From contig CAVWWX010000002.1 in assembly GCA_963758845.1 (NCBI GenBank), positions 1,054,001 to 1,118,000 of the forward strand: a stretch of 64,000 nt of DNA. Direction: 5' to 3'. Shown here piece after piece: positions 20,930 through 28,792 of the stretch. Below the pieces are notes generated by a model. It saw only the letters and a program-made list of their open reading frames with translations. It was not told where the DNA came from and ran no database searches. Source of the stretch: JBDTSW01 sp963758845 (GTDB lineage: Bacteria > Actinomycetota > Thermoleophilia > Solirubrobacterales > 70-9). Each line of letters begins with the position of its first letter. Position 1 is the stretch's first letter. Position numbers and translations under genes: made by a program.

Positions 20930-22042
20930 GTGCTCGATCACAACTTCACAGGCCCCTCGTTCACAGTCGGTATCGAGGAGGAGTTGATGCTGCTCGATGC
21001 CGAGAGCTTCGAGCTCGCGCAGCGCATCGAGGACCTGCTCGAGAGCGTCCCGCCGGAGTTCGAGGGGCAGGTGAAGCCCGAGCTCCTTCAGTCCTTCCTC
21101 GAGATCGCGACCAAGCCCCACCCCGACGTTCGCAGTGCCGGCCAGGAGCTGCGCGCGCTGCGCACATCGCTCACCGAGATCGCCGGGGGGATGGGCCTGC
21201 GGATCGGCGCGGCCGCCACTCACCCGTCCGCTCGCTGGGAGGATCAGCTGGTGGTCGACGACCCGCGCTACGAGCGGATCGTCGACGAGTTCCAATACGT
21301 GGTGCGGCAGTTCCTGATCTTCGGGACCCACGTTCACGTCGGGATCGAGGGAGCGGACCGCGCGATCTACGTGGCCGACGGCATCCGCCGCTACCTGCCG
21401 CTGATGCTCGCCCTCTCGACCAACTCGCCATTCCTGCGCGGCGTGCCAACCGGGATGATGTCCTCGCGCACGCCGGTCTACCGGGCGCTGCCCCGGGCCG
21501 GGATCCCACCTCATTTCGGATCGTGGGAGCGCTACGCGGAGCGGGTCGAGGGAATGATGAGAGCGGGCGCGATCCAGGACTACACGTTCCTGTGGTGGGA
21601 CGTGCGACCGCATCCCAACCTGGGCACGGTCGAGGTGAGAGTCTTCGACCAACAGACCCGGGTCGAGCTGACCGTGGCGCTGGCGGCGCTGACGGTGTCC
21701 ATCGCGCACCGGCTGAGCGCGCTATTCGACGGCGGGGCCGAGCTGGTCGACTACCCGACCGAGCTCGTCGACGACAACAAGGTCCGGGCGGCCGTCAAGG
21801 GGATGGACGGCGTTCTGATCGACTTCTGGGCCGGCGAGCAGGTTCCGGCCGAGCGCTTCGCCATGCGGCTCCTCGGCCTGCTCTCCGAGGATGCGGAGGC
21901 GCTGGGCTGCGAACGCGAGCTGGCCGGGGTGGGCGAGCTGCTCGCGGGGAACACGGGCGCGCATCGCCAGCTTCGCATCTGGGAGGAGAACCGGGATCTG
22001 AAGGCGCTGGTCGCAGGCATCGTGGCCGCCAGCCGCGTCTGA
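20930..22042 (+). CDS. YbdK-type carboxylate-amine ligase (GCS2 family)
   Basis: 370 residues from GTG at 20930, the usual length for the family. The N-terminus TVGIEEELMLLD is the ATP/Mg-binding start of GCS2 proteins. GTHVHVGIEGADRAIYVADGIRRYLP and NSPFLRGVPTGMMSSR are family signatures, as is LGTVEVRVFDQQT. Members ligate a carboxylate to an amine with ATP, some having weak glutamate-cysteine ligase activity. In actinobacteria, where mycothiol dominates, the natural substrate is usually unknown. It is divergent from the aldolase gene with about 70 nt between starts. Intact. Confidence 0.88.
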   Translation: MLDHNFTGPSFTVGIEEELMLLDAESFELAQRIEDLLESVPPEFEGQVKPELLQSFLEIATKPHPDVRSAGQELRALRTSLTEIAGGMGLRIGAAATHPSARWEDQLVVDDPRYERIVDEFQYVVRQFLIFGTHVHVGIEGADRAIYVADGIRRYLPLMLALSTNSPFLRGVPTGMMSSRTPVYRALPRAGIPPHFGSWERYAERVEGMMRAGAIQDYTFLWWDVRPHPNLGTVEVRVFDQQTRVELTVALAALTVSIAHRLSALFDGGAELVDYPTELVDDNKVRAAVKGMDGVLIDFWAGEQVPAERFAMRLLGLLSEDAEALGCERELAGVGELLAGNTGAHRQLRIWEENRDLKALVAGIVAASRV

Positions 22043-22073
22043 GTAACCGCCCGCGTCCGTCTATGCTCGATTC

Positions 22074-22868
22074 GTGGACTCGCCACCGGAGCTGAGCGTC
22101 GTCTGCAAGAAGTGCGGCTCGGAAGTAAGCCCGTACGTCACGGAGTGCCCGTATTGCGGGACCCGGCTTCGCAAGCGCGCGCCGAAGCTGGAGCGCAAGG
22201 GCGACGAGCTGACCGCCCGCGAGACGATGCGCGAGCGCCGCCGCCGTCGCGCCGCCGAGCGCGAGCCCCGGCTCCAGGCGATCACGTATGACACCGGCAG
22301 GCCATGGGTCACGTTCGCGGCCCTCGCGATCCCGGCCGTCGGGGTGATCGTCCAGCGCGCCGCCGAGCTAACCGTGTTCGACATGGGCGCGATCGTCGGC
22401 CCGGTGGGCGACGAGTACTGGCGTTTCTCGGCCGCCCCGTTCGTCTACGACGACCTCGGCTACCTGTTCTGCATCGGGCTGGCCCTGGCGATCTTCATGC
22501 CCCAGGTCGAACGACGCATCGGGACCGTGCCCTCGGCGCTGTTGGTGGTCGCCAGCGGCGCCCTGGGCATGCTGTTCGCGGTGGGGCTCGAGAACGCCGT
22601 GGGCGACGGCGTCCCGGTCGCCGCGGGCGGCAACGGGATCGCGCTGGGCGTGCTGGGCGCCTGGCTCGTGATGCGCGACGCGGACCGCCGGCGCGATCCG
22701 ACCGAGGAGTACGACCAGGTCGCCGTCGCCGTGTGCGCGGCCGTCCTCCTGCTGTTGCCGCTGGTGGAGGACCTCGCCAACCCCTGGGCGGGCCTCGGCG
22801 GGGCGCTGGTCGGCCTGGCCTGCGGCCTCGGCGCGGTCCTGGGGCGCGGGAGGCCGGCGATCCGGTGA
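22074..22868 (+). CDS. Zinc-ribbon rhomboid-like membrane protein lacking catalytic residues
   Basis: 264 residues. An N-terminal zinc ribbon (CKKCG then CPYCG) and a basic linker precede about six membrane segments arranged as in rhomboid intramembrane proteases. The GxSG catalytic motif is replaced by GGNGIALG, and the AHxGG histidine motif reads AGLGGALVG, so both the Ser and the His of the dyad appear absent. It therefore looks like a non-proteolytic rhomboid. TATGCT at 22062-22067, 6 nt before the GTG start, suggests a leaderless promoter. Its stop overlaps the next start (GTGA). The rhomboid call is moderate, made from topology and motif positions. Confidence 0.6.
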   Translation: MDSPPELSVVCKKCGSEVSPYVTECPYCGTRLRKRAPKLERKGDELTARETMRERRRRRAAEREPRLQAITYDTGRPWVTFAALAIPAVGVIVQRAAELTVFDMGAIVGPVGDEYWRFSAAPFVYDDLGYLFCIGLALAIFMPQVERRIGTVPSALLVVASGALGMLFAVGLENAVGDGVPVAAGGNGIALGVLGAWLVMRDADRRRDPTEEYDQVAVAVCAAVLLLLPLVEDLANPWAGLGGALVGLACGLGAVLGRGRPAIR

Positions 22869-23530
22869 GCAAGTTCACCGCCCTCGACGACGAGCTGCAC
22901 GCGTACATGGTCGAACACGGGGCGCGCCAGGACGCGGTTCTGGCGCGAGTGCAGGCCGAGACCGAGGCGATGGGCGACATCGCGGTGATGCAGATCGCCC
23001 CCGACCAGGGCGCGTTCATGACTCTCCTGGCGCGCTCGATCGGCGCGCGCGAGGCGATCGAGCTGGGGACCTTCACGGGCTACTCGGCGATCTGCATCGC
23101 GCGCGGCCTCGTCCCCGGCGGCCGGCTGATCTGCTGCGAGCTGAGCGAGGAGTACGCCGAGACCGCCGCTCGCAACTTCGAGGCGGCCGGGGTAGGGGAG
23201 AGGATCGAGATCAGGATCGGGCCGGCGCTCGGCACCGTGCGGGCGCTCCCCGATCGCGAGGTCTTCGACGTGGCCTTCATCGACGCCGACAAGACCGGCT
23301 ACCCCGACTACTACGAGGCGCTGCTCCCGCGGATGCGGCCAGGCGGCCTGATCCTGCTCGACAACGTGCTCGGCGCCGGCCGCGTGCTCCACCCCGAGGA
23401 CCTCGAAGGCGACTCGGCCGCGTCGGTGGCGGCGATCCGCCGCATCAACGAGGTCGTCCGAGACGACGAGCGCGTGGACGTGGCCATGGTGGGCATCGCG
23501 GACGGCCTCACCCTGGCCCGCAAGCGCTGA
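22865..23530 (+). CDS. SAM-dependent O-methyltransferase, CCoAOMT-like
   Basis: 221 residues. Motif I ELGTFTGYSAICIARG binds SAM, ICCELSEEYAETA carries the ribose-binding acidic residue, and VAFIDADKTGYPDYYE contains the metal-binding Asp. GGLILLDNVLGAG is also diagnostic of the cation-dependent catechol/caffeoyl-CoA O-methyltransferase family. The likely reaction is methylation of a vicinal hydroxyl on an aromatic; the substrate cannot be told. The GTG start overlaps the upstream stop. It is followed within 3 nt by a GNAT gene. Confidence 0.92.
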   Translation: MSKFTALDDELHAYMVEHGARQDAVLARVQAETEAMGDIAVMQIAPDQGAFMTLLARSIGAREAIELGTFTGYSAICIARGLVPGGRLICCELSEEYAETAARNFEAAGVGERIEIRIGPALGTVRALPDREVFDVAFIDADKTGYPDYYEALLPRMRPGGLILLDNVLGAGRVLHPEDLEGDSAASVAAIRRINEVVRDDERVDVAMVGIADGLTLARKR

Positions 23531-23532
23531 AC

Positions 23533-24309
23533 GTGGACCCGGTGGACGGCCTGCGGCTTCAGCGCCGCGTGATCGAGACCTTCATCCGCCTGACCGCAGC
23601 CAGCTCGCCGGGCGGCAGGGTCGTCGAGGCCGGCGGCGTCGTCGGCGCGGTGCTGCCCGCCTGCCCCCATCGGTCGATCGTGAACAGCGCCCTCCATCGT
23701 GGCGGCGGCGGCCTCGAGCAGGCGCTGCCCCAGCTGGCCCGGGCCTACGCCGACAGCGGGGTCGCCGCCGCGGCGATGTGGACGATCGAGCCCGACCCGG
23801 AGGCGGAGGGGGTGATCGAGGCAGCGGGCTACGCGTTCGACGGCGAGCCGGCGGCGATGTTCCTGGACCTGGCAACGCTCGCTCCGGCCGACCCCGGTGA
23901 CCTCGACTGGGACGCCCAGGCCGAGCCCGCGGAGATCGGGCTGGTGAACGACCTGGCCTACGGCTATCCCGAGGGAGAGGGGGTGGCCGAAGCGATCGGG
24001 CAAGCCCCCGCAGAGTTCGCCGTTCGCTCCTACCGGGCGCGGGTCGCCGGCCGGACCGCATGCGTGTTGCAGACGATCGACGTCGAGGACGACTGCCTGA
24101 TCAGCTGGGTCGCGACGCTGCCGGCCCATCGGGGGAAGGGGTTGGCCTCCAGGCTGCTCTGCGTCGCGCTCGCGGAGGCCGTGGCCCGCGGGCGCGCGAC
24201 CAGCACGCTCCAGGCCAGCATGCTGGGCCGAGCGGTCTACCAGCGGCTGGGGTACGAGACGATCGCTCCGCTTCGGCTCCACGAGTGGCGGGTAGGGTCC
24301 GCCTCGTGA
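23533..24309 (+). CDS. GNAT-family N-acetyltransferase
   Basis: 258 residues. The C-terminal half carries the acetyl-CoA-binding motif A (WVATLPAHRGKGLASRLLC), and ASMLGRAVYQRLGYE is the usual final strand-helix. The N-terminal half resembles a second degenerate GNAT fold. It starts at GTG 23533 directly behind the methyltransferase stop, and its own stop overlaps the next start (GTGA). The acceptor amine is unknown. Confidence 0.85.
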   Translation: MDPVDGLRLQRRVIETFIRLTAASSPGGRVVEAGGVVGAVLPACPHRSIVNSALHRGGGGLEQALPQLARAYADSGVAAAAMWTIEPDPEAEGVIEAAGYAFDGEPAAMFLDLATLAPADPGDLDWDAQAEPAEIGLVNDLAYGYPEGEGVAEAIGQAPAEFAVRSYRARVAGRTACVLQTIDVEDDCLISWVATLPAHRGKGLASRLLCVALAEAVARGRATSTLQASMLGRAVYQRLGYETIAPLRLHEWRVGSAS

Positions 24310-24641
24310 CCGCGCCGCACAGCGAGGACGAGATCAGGGAAGCGGTTGACGCGCTGAGCGACCCGGAGCGTTTCCGGCGGGCCGAATCCGTGGTCGCGGC
24401 AGCCGCGCCCCAGCTCCAGCAGGTCCTGGCGCAGGCCCTCGAGGCGGGGGGCTGGTTCGGCGAGGCGCACGAGGCCGAGGTGCGGAAGGCTTCCGAGGCG
24501 GCCGACGCCGAGCAGCGGGCGATCGCGACGCGAACGCTTCTGGCCGAGGAGGCCCGGATGGGGATGATGGTGGGAGTCGCCGTCGGCTGGGCGCTCGCCG
24601 AGGAACTGAACCGACCAAACCAAGACACCAAGGAGAGCTGA
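24306..24641 (+). CDS. Hypothetical helical protein
   Basis: 111 residues, largely predicted alpha-helical with Ala/Glu-rich heptad-like segments and a short hydrophobic Gly/Met stretch near the end (MGMMVGVAVGWALAEEL). The GTG start overlaps the GNAT stop. TAGGGT at 24293-24298 lies 7 nt before it, so it may also have its own leaderless promoter. It ends one base before the following hydrolase gene and is probably co-transcribed with it. No family recognised. Confidence 0.6.
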   Translation: MTAPHSEDEIREAVDALSDPERFRRAESVVAAAAPQLQQVLAQALEAGGWFGEAHEAEVRKASEAADAEQRAIATRTLLAEEARMGMMVGVAVGWALAEELNRPNQDTKES

Positions 24642-24642
24642 G

Positions 24643-25359
24643 ATGGAGATCCGCTACCACGGCCACGCCACGTTCGAGCTGAGCGACGGCGGAACGAGGG
24701 TCCTGATCGACCCGTTCCTGAAGCCCAACAACCCGATGGCCGTCGCAACCGCCGAGGAGGTCGAGCCGACCCAGATCCTCGTCACCCACGGCCATGTCGA
24801 CCACGTCGCCGACGCGATCGCGGTCGCGAAGCGGACCGGGGCACCGATCGCCGCCCAGGTCGAGGTGGCCAACTGGTTCCAGCAGCGCGGCCTCGAGGAC
24901 GTCTCGGATCCCAACCTCGGCGGCACCGTCGAGTTCGACGGGGGCTGGGCGAAGCTCGTCCAGGCGTTCCACTCGAACACCCTCCCGGGCTCCGACGAGG
25001 CGCCGTTCAGCGCCGAGCACGGCACTCCCGTCGGCCAGGCCGGGGGCTGGGTCGTCAACGTCGGCGGCGTCACCGTCTACCACTCCGGCGACACCTGCCT
25101 GTTCAGCGACATCGAGCTGATCGCCCGCAGCACTCCGATCGACGTCGCGCTGCTGTGCATTGGCGGGCACTACACGATGGACCGTCACGACGCCGTCATC
25201 GCGGCCGGAATGACCGGCGCCTCGACGGTGATCCCGATGCACTACGACACTTTCCCGCCGATCGAGACCGACGCCGAGGCGTTCAAGGCCGACGTCGAGT
25301 CCGAGACCGACGCGACGGCTGTCGTTCTCGCCCCGGGCGAGACGCACGACGTGGGGTAG
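24643..25359 (+). CDS. UPF0173-type metal-dependent hydrolase (metallo-beta-lactamase fold)
   Basis: 238 residues. MEIRYHGHATFEL at the start and LVTHGHVDHVAD (HxHxDH metal motif) identify the UPF0173/YtkL-type family of metallo-beta-lactamase-fold hydrolases. Further ligands occur in YHSGDTCLFSDI and GHYTMDRHDA, and MHYDTFPPIETD closes the site. The reaction is undefined for most members. An AGGAGAGCTGAG stretch just before ATG 24643 gives a good ribosome binding site. The next gene begins 11 nt after the stop. Confidence 0.9.
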   Translation: MEIRYHGHATFELSDGGTRVLIDPFLKPNNPMAVATAEEVEPTQILVTHGHVDHVADAIAVAKRTGAPIAAQVEVANWFQQRGLEDVSDPNLGGTVEFDGGWAKLVQAFHSNTLPGSDEAPFSAEHGTPVGQAGGWVVNVGGVTVYHSGDTCLFSDIELIARSTPIDVALLCIGGHYTMDRHDAVIAAGMTGASTVIPMHYDTFPPIETDAEAFKADVESETDATAVVLAPGETHDVG

Positions 25360-25369
25360 GCTCCGCGCC

Positions 25370-26293
25370 TTGGAGGCGAAGGTCCAGACGCTGAGCACGC
25401 TGGCCGGTCGCAGCGACCTGCTGGCCACGTCGGATCCCGCGCTCCAGTCCTCGGCCGACCGGGGCGAGGCGAAGCTCCTCTCATACGGCGAGCTCTACAA
25501 CCTGTGGGAGCGCCAGCAGTGGTCCGTGCAGGATCTCGACTTCTCGCGCGACCGCCGGGATTGGTACGAGCGGATCGACGCCGAGGAGCGCTACGCGCGG
25601 ATGTACGGCCTGTCGGCGTTCTTCATCGGCGAGCAGAAGGTGGCCGACGAGCTGGGCCCGATCATGCGGGCGGCGCCGACCGAGGAGCAGCGGATCTTCC
25701 TCTGCACCCAGATCGCCGACGAGGCCCGCCACGTGCGGTTCTTCGACACGTTCTACGGCGAGGTCGGGGTGCTCGAGGGGGCCGACGACCTGGCCTCGCG
25801 GCTGCGCGCCACCGAGGAGCACCTGAACGAGGCGTTCGGTGAGCTGTTCGACGTTCACCTCAAGCGCCGGGTCGACAAGCTGGCGACCGACCCCTCCGAC
25901 ACCGAGACGCTGGTCGAGGCGATCACGCTCTACCACATGGTCATCGAGGGGGTGCTGGCGTTGACGGGCCAGCACTTCATCATCGACTACAACACCGAGC
26001 AGGGGACGCTGCCCGCGTTCGTCGATGGCTTCAGCAAGGTCGCGCGCGACGAGCACCGTCACATCGCCTTCGGGGTCCGCTTCCTGACCGACATGGCCCG
26101 CGAGGACGACCGCTATCGCGAGGCGATCCAGCGCACGCTGGCCGAGTCGCTCCCGGTGGCCGACGGGGTGCTCGAGCCGCCGTGGGCGGAGAGCGACGAG
26201 GACTGGGAGCTGTTCGGCGCCTCCCGCGAGGAGACCCACGCCTTCGCCGCCCAGGCGCTGACTCGCCGGCTCAAGGTAATCGGGCTCGCCTGA
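25370..26293 (+). CDS. R2-like ligand-binding oxidase (ribonucleotide reductase R2 superfamily)
   Basis: 307 residues. The four-helix ferritin-like metal site is visible: FFIGEQKVADEL, ADEARHVRFFD (ExxH), YHMVIEGVLALTG and ARDEHRHIAFG (ExxH). The spacing and length fit R2lox proteins, which carry a Mn/Fe cofactor and bind a fatty-acid-like ligand, rather than class I R2 subunits. No NrdA gene is nearby. The TTG start at 25370 is supported by TAGGCT (25357-25362) exactly 7 nt upstream, overlapping the previous stop; this suggests a leaderless mRNA. The exact substrate is unknown for the family. Confidence 0.85.
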   Translation: MEAKVQTLSTLAGRSDLLATSDPALQSSADRGEAKLLSYGELYNLWERQQWSVQDLDFSRDRRDWYERIDAEERYARMYGLSAFFIGEQKVADELGPIMRAAPTEEQRIFLCTQIADEARHVRFFDTFYGEVGVLEGADDLASRLRATEEHLNEAFGELFDVHLKRRVDKLATDPSDTETLVEAITLYHMVIEGVLALTGQHFIIDYNTEQGTLPAFVDGFSKVARDEHRHIAFGVRFLTDMAREDDRYREAIQRTLAESLPVADGVLEPPWAESDEDWELFGASREETHAFAAQALTRRLKVIGLA

Positions 26294-26338
26294 CGAACCT
26301 TCAGGATCGTCCTCCGATCGGCCTATGTTCGATAGTCG

Positions 26339-26381
26339 ATCGGTCTACCCATAATCAGTCTTCGGTAGGACCGATAGGAGG
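26339..26381 (+). promoter_or_regulatory. Hairpin abutting a Shine-Dalgarno sequence
   Basis: ATCGGTCTACC (26339-26349) can pair with GGTAGGACCGAT (26364-26375) around a loop of 14 nt. AGGAGG (26376-26381) follows at once. The outer bases CCTCCGATCGG (26311-26321) are complementary to CCGATAGGAGG and could form a competing stem that hides the SD. The stretch is A/T-richer than its surroundings. Function unknown; a cis-acting translational switch is one reading. Confidence 0.4.
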
Positions 26382-26389
26382 ATGAGCCC

Positions 26390-26644
26390 GTGCCTGGCGA
26401 CCTTCAGCATGGCTGTCCCCCCATCAACGCCACCGCACTGGGGTGGAGCAAGCCGTGGTACAGATCGCAGATCCATATCCACGTCTCAACCTCGAGACCG
26501 GATTCGGGCATGACGCCCGGTCCCTCGGGGACGTTCTCGATTCCCAGAGCGGTGAGCTGGACGCCGCGACCCTTCGGGGTCGTAATGGCGCCCTGTCCCG
26601 TACCCGGTTGTCTCAGCTCGAGGTCAGGGATGGCCTCGGGCTGA
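26390..26644 (+). CDS. Possible small protein, low support
   Basis: 84 codons from GTG at 26390, with AGGAGG ending 8 nt before it, an ideal spacing. GC at third positions is fairly high. The product has no signal peptide, membrane segment or motif that I recognise, and is rich in Pro, Ser and Trp. Two other frames (+ from 26443, and the minus strand) are also open across the same DNA, so the coding frame is not secure. It occupies the 405-nt gap between the R2lox-like gene and the sugar transferase; apart from this and the hairpin I see nothing there. Confidence 0.25.
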   Translation: MPGDLQHGCPPINATALGWSKPWYRSQIHIHVSTSRPDSGMTPGPSGTFSIPRAVSWTPRPFGVVMAPCPVPGCLSSRSGMASG

Positions 26645-26764
26645 GCATCTGGGTTCCCAGCGTGGACTTGGCCGCCGGCCCGGTCTAGGTCGCCTTTCAT
26701 GGGGGGGAACGTGCGCTTCGGCGCTCGGCGACCGGATTGCGTGCCCCAGGGCGGGGCCGGTCGC

Positions 26765-27247
26765 ATGCCGCGGACGCGGATGAGCGGCAGGCTCGTGGGC
26801 CGCGTGCTCCCGCCCAGGCCGCGCCACGAGCCGTCGGCTCCGGCGCGCGCCTTCGACCTCCTCGCCGCCATCGTCGCCGCGACTATCGCCGTCCCGCTGG
26901 TCTGCGCGGGCGCCCTTGCGCTGAAGCTGTGGGACCCTGGGCCGGTGTTGTGTCGTCGCCGGCGCGTGGGGCAGGGCGGGCGCGAGTTCGAGTTGCTCAC
27001 GCTTCGCACGAACGACGCGTCGGCCGTCGGGCGCACCCTGCGGCGCACCCGAATCGACACGCTGCCTCAGCTCTGGAACCTGCTGCGGGGCGACGTGTCG
27101 CTGGTCGGCCCGCGACCTCAGCTTCCCGAGATGGTGGCCGAGCTCGAGTTGGCGGTCCCGCTGTATGACCGGCGCGACCTGACCAGGCCCGGTATCACCG
27201 GCTGGGCTCACGAGCGCCGCGTCCTGGCCGCCGTTCGCGGCGGCTGA
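26765..27247 (+). CDS. Compact bacterial sugar transferase domain protein (WcaJ/PglC-type)
   Basis: About 160 residues. One membrane helix (FDLLAAIVAATIAVPLVCAGALALKLWDPGPVLCRR) leads into the phosphoglycosyl transferase core. The core shows LRRTRIDTLPQLWNLLRGDVSLVGPRPQLPE and RPGITGWAHE, which are signature motifs of enzymes that put a sugar-1-phosphate on undecaprenyl phosphate. The stretch normally holding the KFRSM motif and a following loop of about 25 residues is shortened to FELLTLRTND, so activity is uncertain. ATG 26699 would lengthen the N-terminus by 22 residues without domain gain. No other glycan genes adjoin it here. Confidence 0.7.
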   Translation: MPRTRMSGRLVGRVLPPRPRHEPSAPARAFDLLAAIVAATIAVPLVCAGALALKLWDPGPVLCRRRRVGQGGREFELLTLRTNDASAVGRTLRRTRIDTLPQLWNLLRGDVSLVGPRPQLPEMVAELELAVPLYDRRDLTRPGITGWAHERRVLAAVRGG

Positions 27248-27278
27248 GCCACCCCCAGCCCGCACTAGACTCGCCACC

Positions 27279-27929
27279 GTGACCCCCAAGCAGGCCCGTG
27301 TCCGAGTGCTGGTCGCCGACGACCACCCGATCTACCGGGAGGGCATCGTGCGTGCGGTCAAGGAGCGCCCCGACCTCGAGCTGGTCGGCGAGGCCGAGGA
27401 CGGGCGCATCGCGCTGGAGGAGATCAAGCGCACGGGACCCGACGTCGCGCTGCTCGACATCCGGATGCCCGGGCTGGAGGGGCCGCAGGTCCTGAACGCG
27501 CTCCAGCGCGACGGCTTCAAGACCAGCGTGATCTTCCTGTCCGCGTTCATGGAGGGCGAGCTGGCCTACGAGACCGTGGCCGCGGGCGCGCGTGGCTACC
27601 TCTCCAAGGAGTCGGCGCGCGAGGAGATCTGCGACGCGATCGTCGCCGTCGCCCGGGGCGGCACCGCGCTGGCGCCCGAGGTCCAGGCCGGCCTGGCCGC
27701 GCAGGTCCAGGAGCGCGAGCGGGCCGACCGCCCGCCGCAGCTGACGGCGCGGGAGTTCGAGGTGCTCCAGCTCATCTCCGAGGGACTGTCGGCCCCCGAC
27801 ATCGGCCGGCGTATCCATCTCAGCCCGACCACGGTCAAGTCACATCTGCACAAGCTCTACGAGAAGCTGGGCGTCTCCGACCGCGCCGCCGCGGTTGCCG
27901 AGGCGATGCGCCGCGGCCTGCTGGAGTGA
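27279..27929 (+). CDS. NarL/FixJ-family response regulator
   Basis: 216 residues. The receiver domain (1-125) has the acidic pair ADDH, the phospho-acceptor Asp60 in LLDIRMPG, and the conserved Lys in GYLSKE. The C-terminal LuxR-type HTH (about 150-212) shows LTAREFEVLQLISEGLSAPDIGRRIHLS and TVKSHLHKLYEKLG. It pairs with the kinase that begins 5 nt later. TAGACT at 27266-27271, 7 nt before the GTG start, suggests a leaderless transcript of the two-gene operon. The signal and target genes are unknown. Confidence 0.95.
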   Translation: MTPKQARVRVLVADDHPIYREGIVRAVKERPDLELVGEAEDGRIALEEIKRTGPDVALLDIRMPGLEGPQVLNALQRDGFKTSVIFLSAFMEGELAYETVAAGARGYLSKESAREEICDAIVAVARGGTALAPEVQAGLAAQVQERERADRPPQLTAREFEVLQLISEGLSAPDIGRRIHLSPTTVKSHLHKLYEKLGVSDRAAAVAEAMRRGLLE

Positions 27930-27933
27930 TCGC

Positions 27934-28683
27934 ATGGAAGACCAGCAGCGGGATGCGGCAATCGGAAGCATCGCCGGCATCGTCGTCGGGCTTGCCGCCG
28001 GCTTTCTGATCCGCGAGCGCGAGCTGCGCCGCCGCCGGGCGGAGGTCGCCGAGCTGAGCCGCGAGCGGGCCACCCTCGTCGCGCAGGTGCTCGGAACCGA
28101 GGAACGCGAGCGTGCGCGCGTGGCCCAGACCCTTCACGACGAGGCGCTCCAGAGCCTCCTCGCGGCCCACCAGGACCTGATCGAAGCGGCCCCGGGGCGC
28201 GCCCAGGTGACCCGCGCGCACGAGATCATGGGCGACGCCATCGACCGCGTGCGGGACGCCGTCTCGGCGCTCCATCCGGTGATCCTCGAGCAGCGCGGGC
28301 TGGAGGCGGCGCTGGAGGCCGTGTGCCAGCAGGCCGAGAACCAGGCCGACTTCGCGTCCGAGCTCAGGGTGGAGCCGGACGCGATCGGCTCGACCGACGA
28401 CCTGGTCTTCTCGATCGCCCGCGAGCTGGTCACCAACGCGGCGCGGCACTCGGGCGCGACCCGGCTGACGGTCGAGGTAACCGCCGGCGAGGACGAGATC
28501 ATCCTCGCCGTCGGCGACGACGGACGCGGCATCCAGCCCGGGCGCCGCGACGAGGCGCTCGACGAGGGCCACGTGGGCCTCGCGTCGATCGTCCAGCGCG
28601 TCGAAGCGATCGGCGGCTCGCTCGAGGTCGAGAGCTCGGCGGAGACCGGCACGCGCGTGGTGGCGCGCATCCCGACGGCTTAG
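27934..28683 (+). CDS. NarX/DesK-type sensor histidine kinase (HisKA_3)
   Basis: 249 residues. A single short hydrophobic segment (about 10-26, GSIAGIVVGLAAGFLI) anchors it, with no sensing domain outside the membrane. The dimerisation helix carries ERERARVAQTLHDEALQSLL with phospho-acceptor His68. The ATPase part has ELVTNAARHSGA (N box), VGDDGRGI (G1) and SSAETGTRVVARIP. It follows the response regulator in an operon. Because almost no sensor region exists, input may come through the membrane helix or a partner protein. Confidence 0.93.
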   Translation: MEDQQRDAAIGSIAGIVVGLAAGFLIRERELRRRRAEVAELSRERATLVAQVLGTEERERARVAQTLHDEALQSLLAAHQDLIEAAPGRAQVTRAHEIMGDAIDRVRDAVSALHPVILEQRGLEAALEAVCQQAENQADFASELRVEPDAIGSTDDLVFSIARELVTNAARHSGATRLTVEVTAGEDEIILAVGDDGRGIQPGRRDEALDEGHVGLASIVQRVEAIGGSLEVESSAETGTRVVARIPTA

Positions 28684-28691
28684 GGGTGAGG

Positions 28692-28775
28692 TGCCCGGGG
28701 CGGGATTCGAACCCGCACGCCCCGAGGGGCAGCGGTTTTTAAGACCGCCTGGCTATGCCATTCGCCTACCCGGGC
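28692..28775 (-). tRNA. tRNA-Leu (anticodon TAA)
   Basis: Type II tRNA read on the minus strand. The acceptor stem GCCCGGG pairs with CCCGGGC, the anticodon stem GCGGT/ACCGC encloses loop CTTAAAA (anticodon TAA), the long variable arm GCCCCTCGGGGC follows, and the T stem GCGGG/CCCGC encloses TTCGAAT. The discriminator is A, and CCA is not encoded. It decodes UUA and UUG, the rarest leucine codons in a genome this GC-rich. Confidence 0.95.
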
Positions 28776-28792
28776 CCGGCGATCCTAGATGG

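Noticed and set aside
26404..27060. Minus-strand frame opposite the 26.4-27.0 kb region
   Set aside because: Its 5' half is the reverse of the sugar transferase; the remainder has no domain, so it was not called as a gene.
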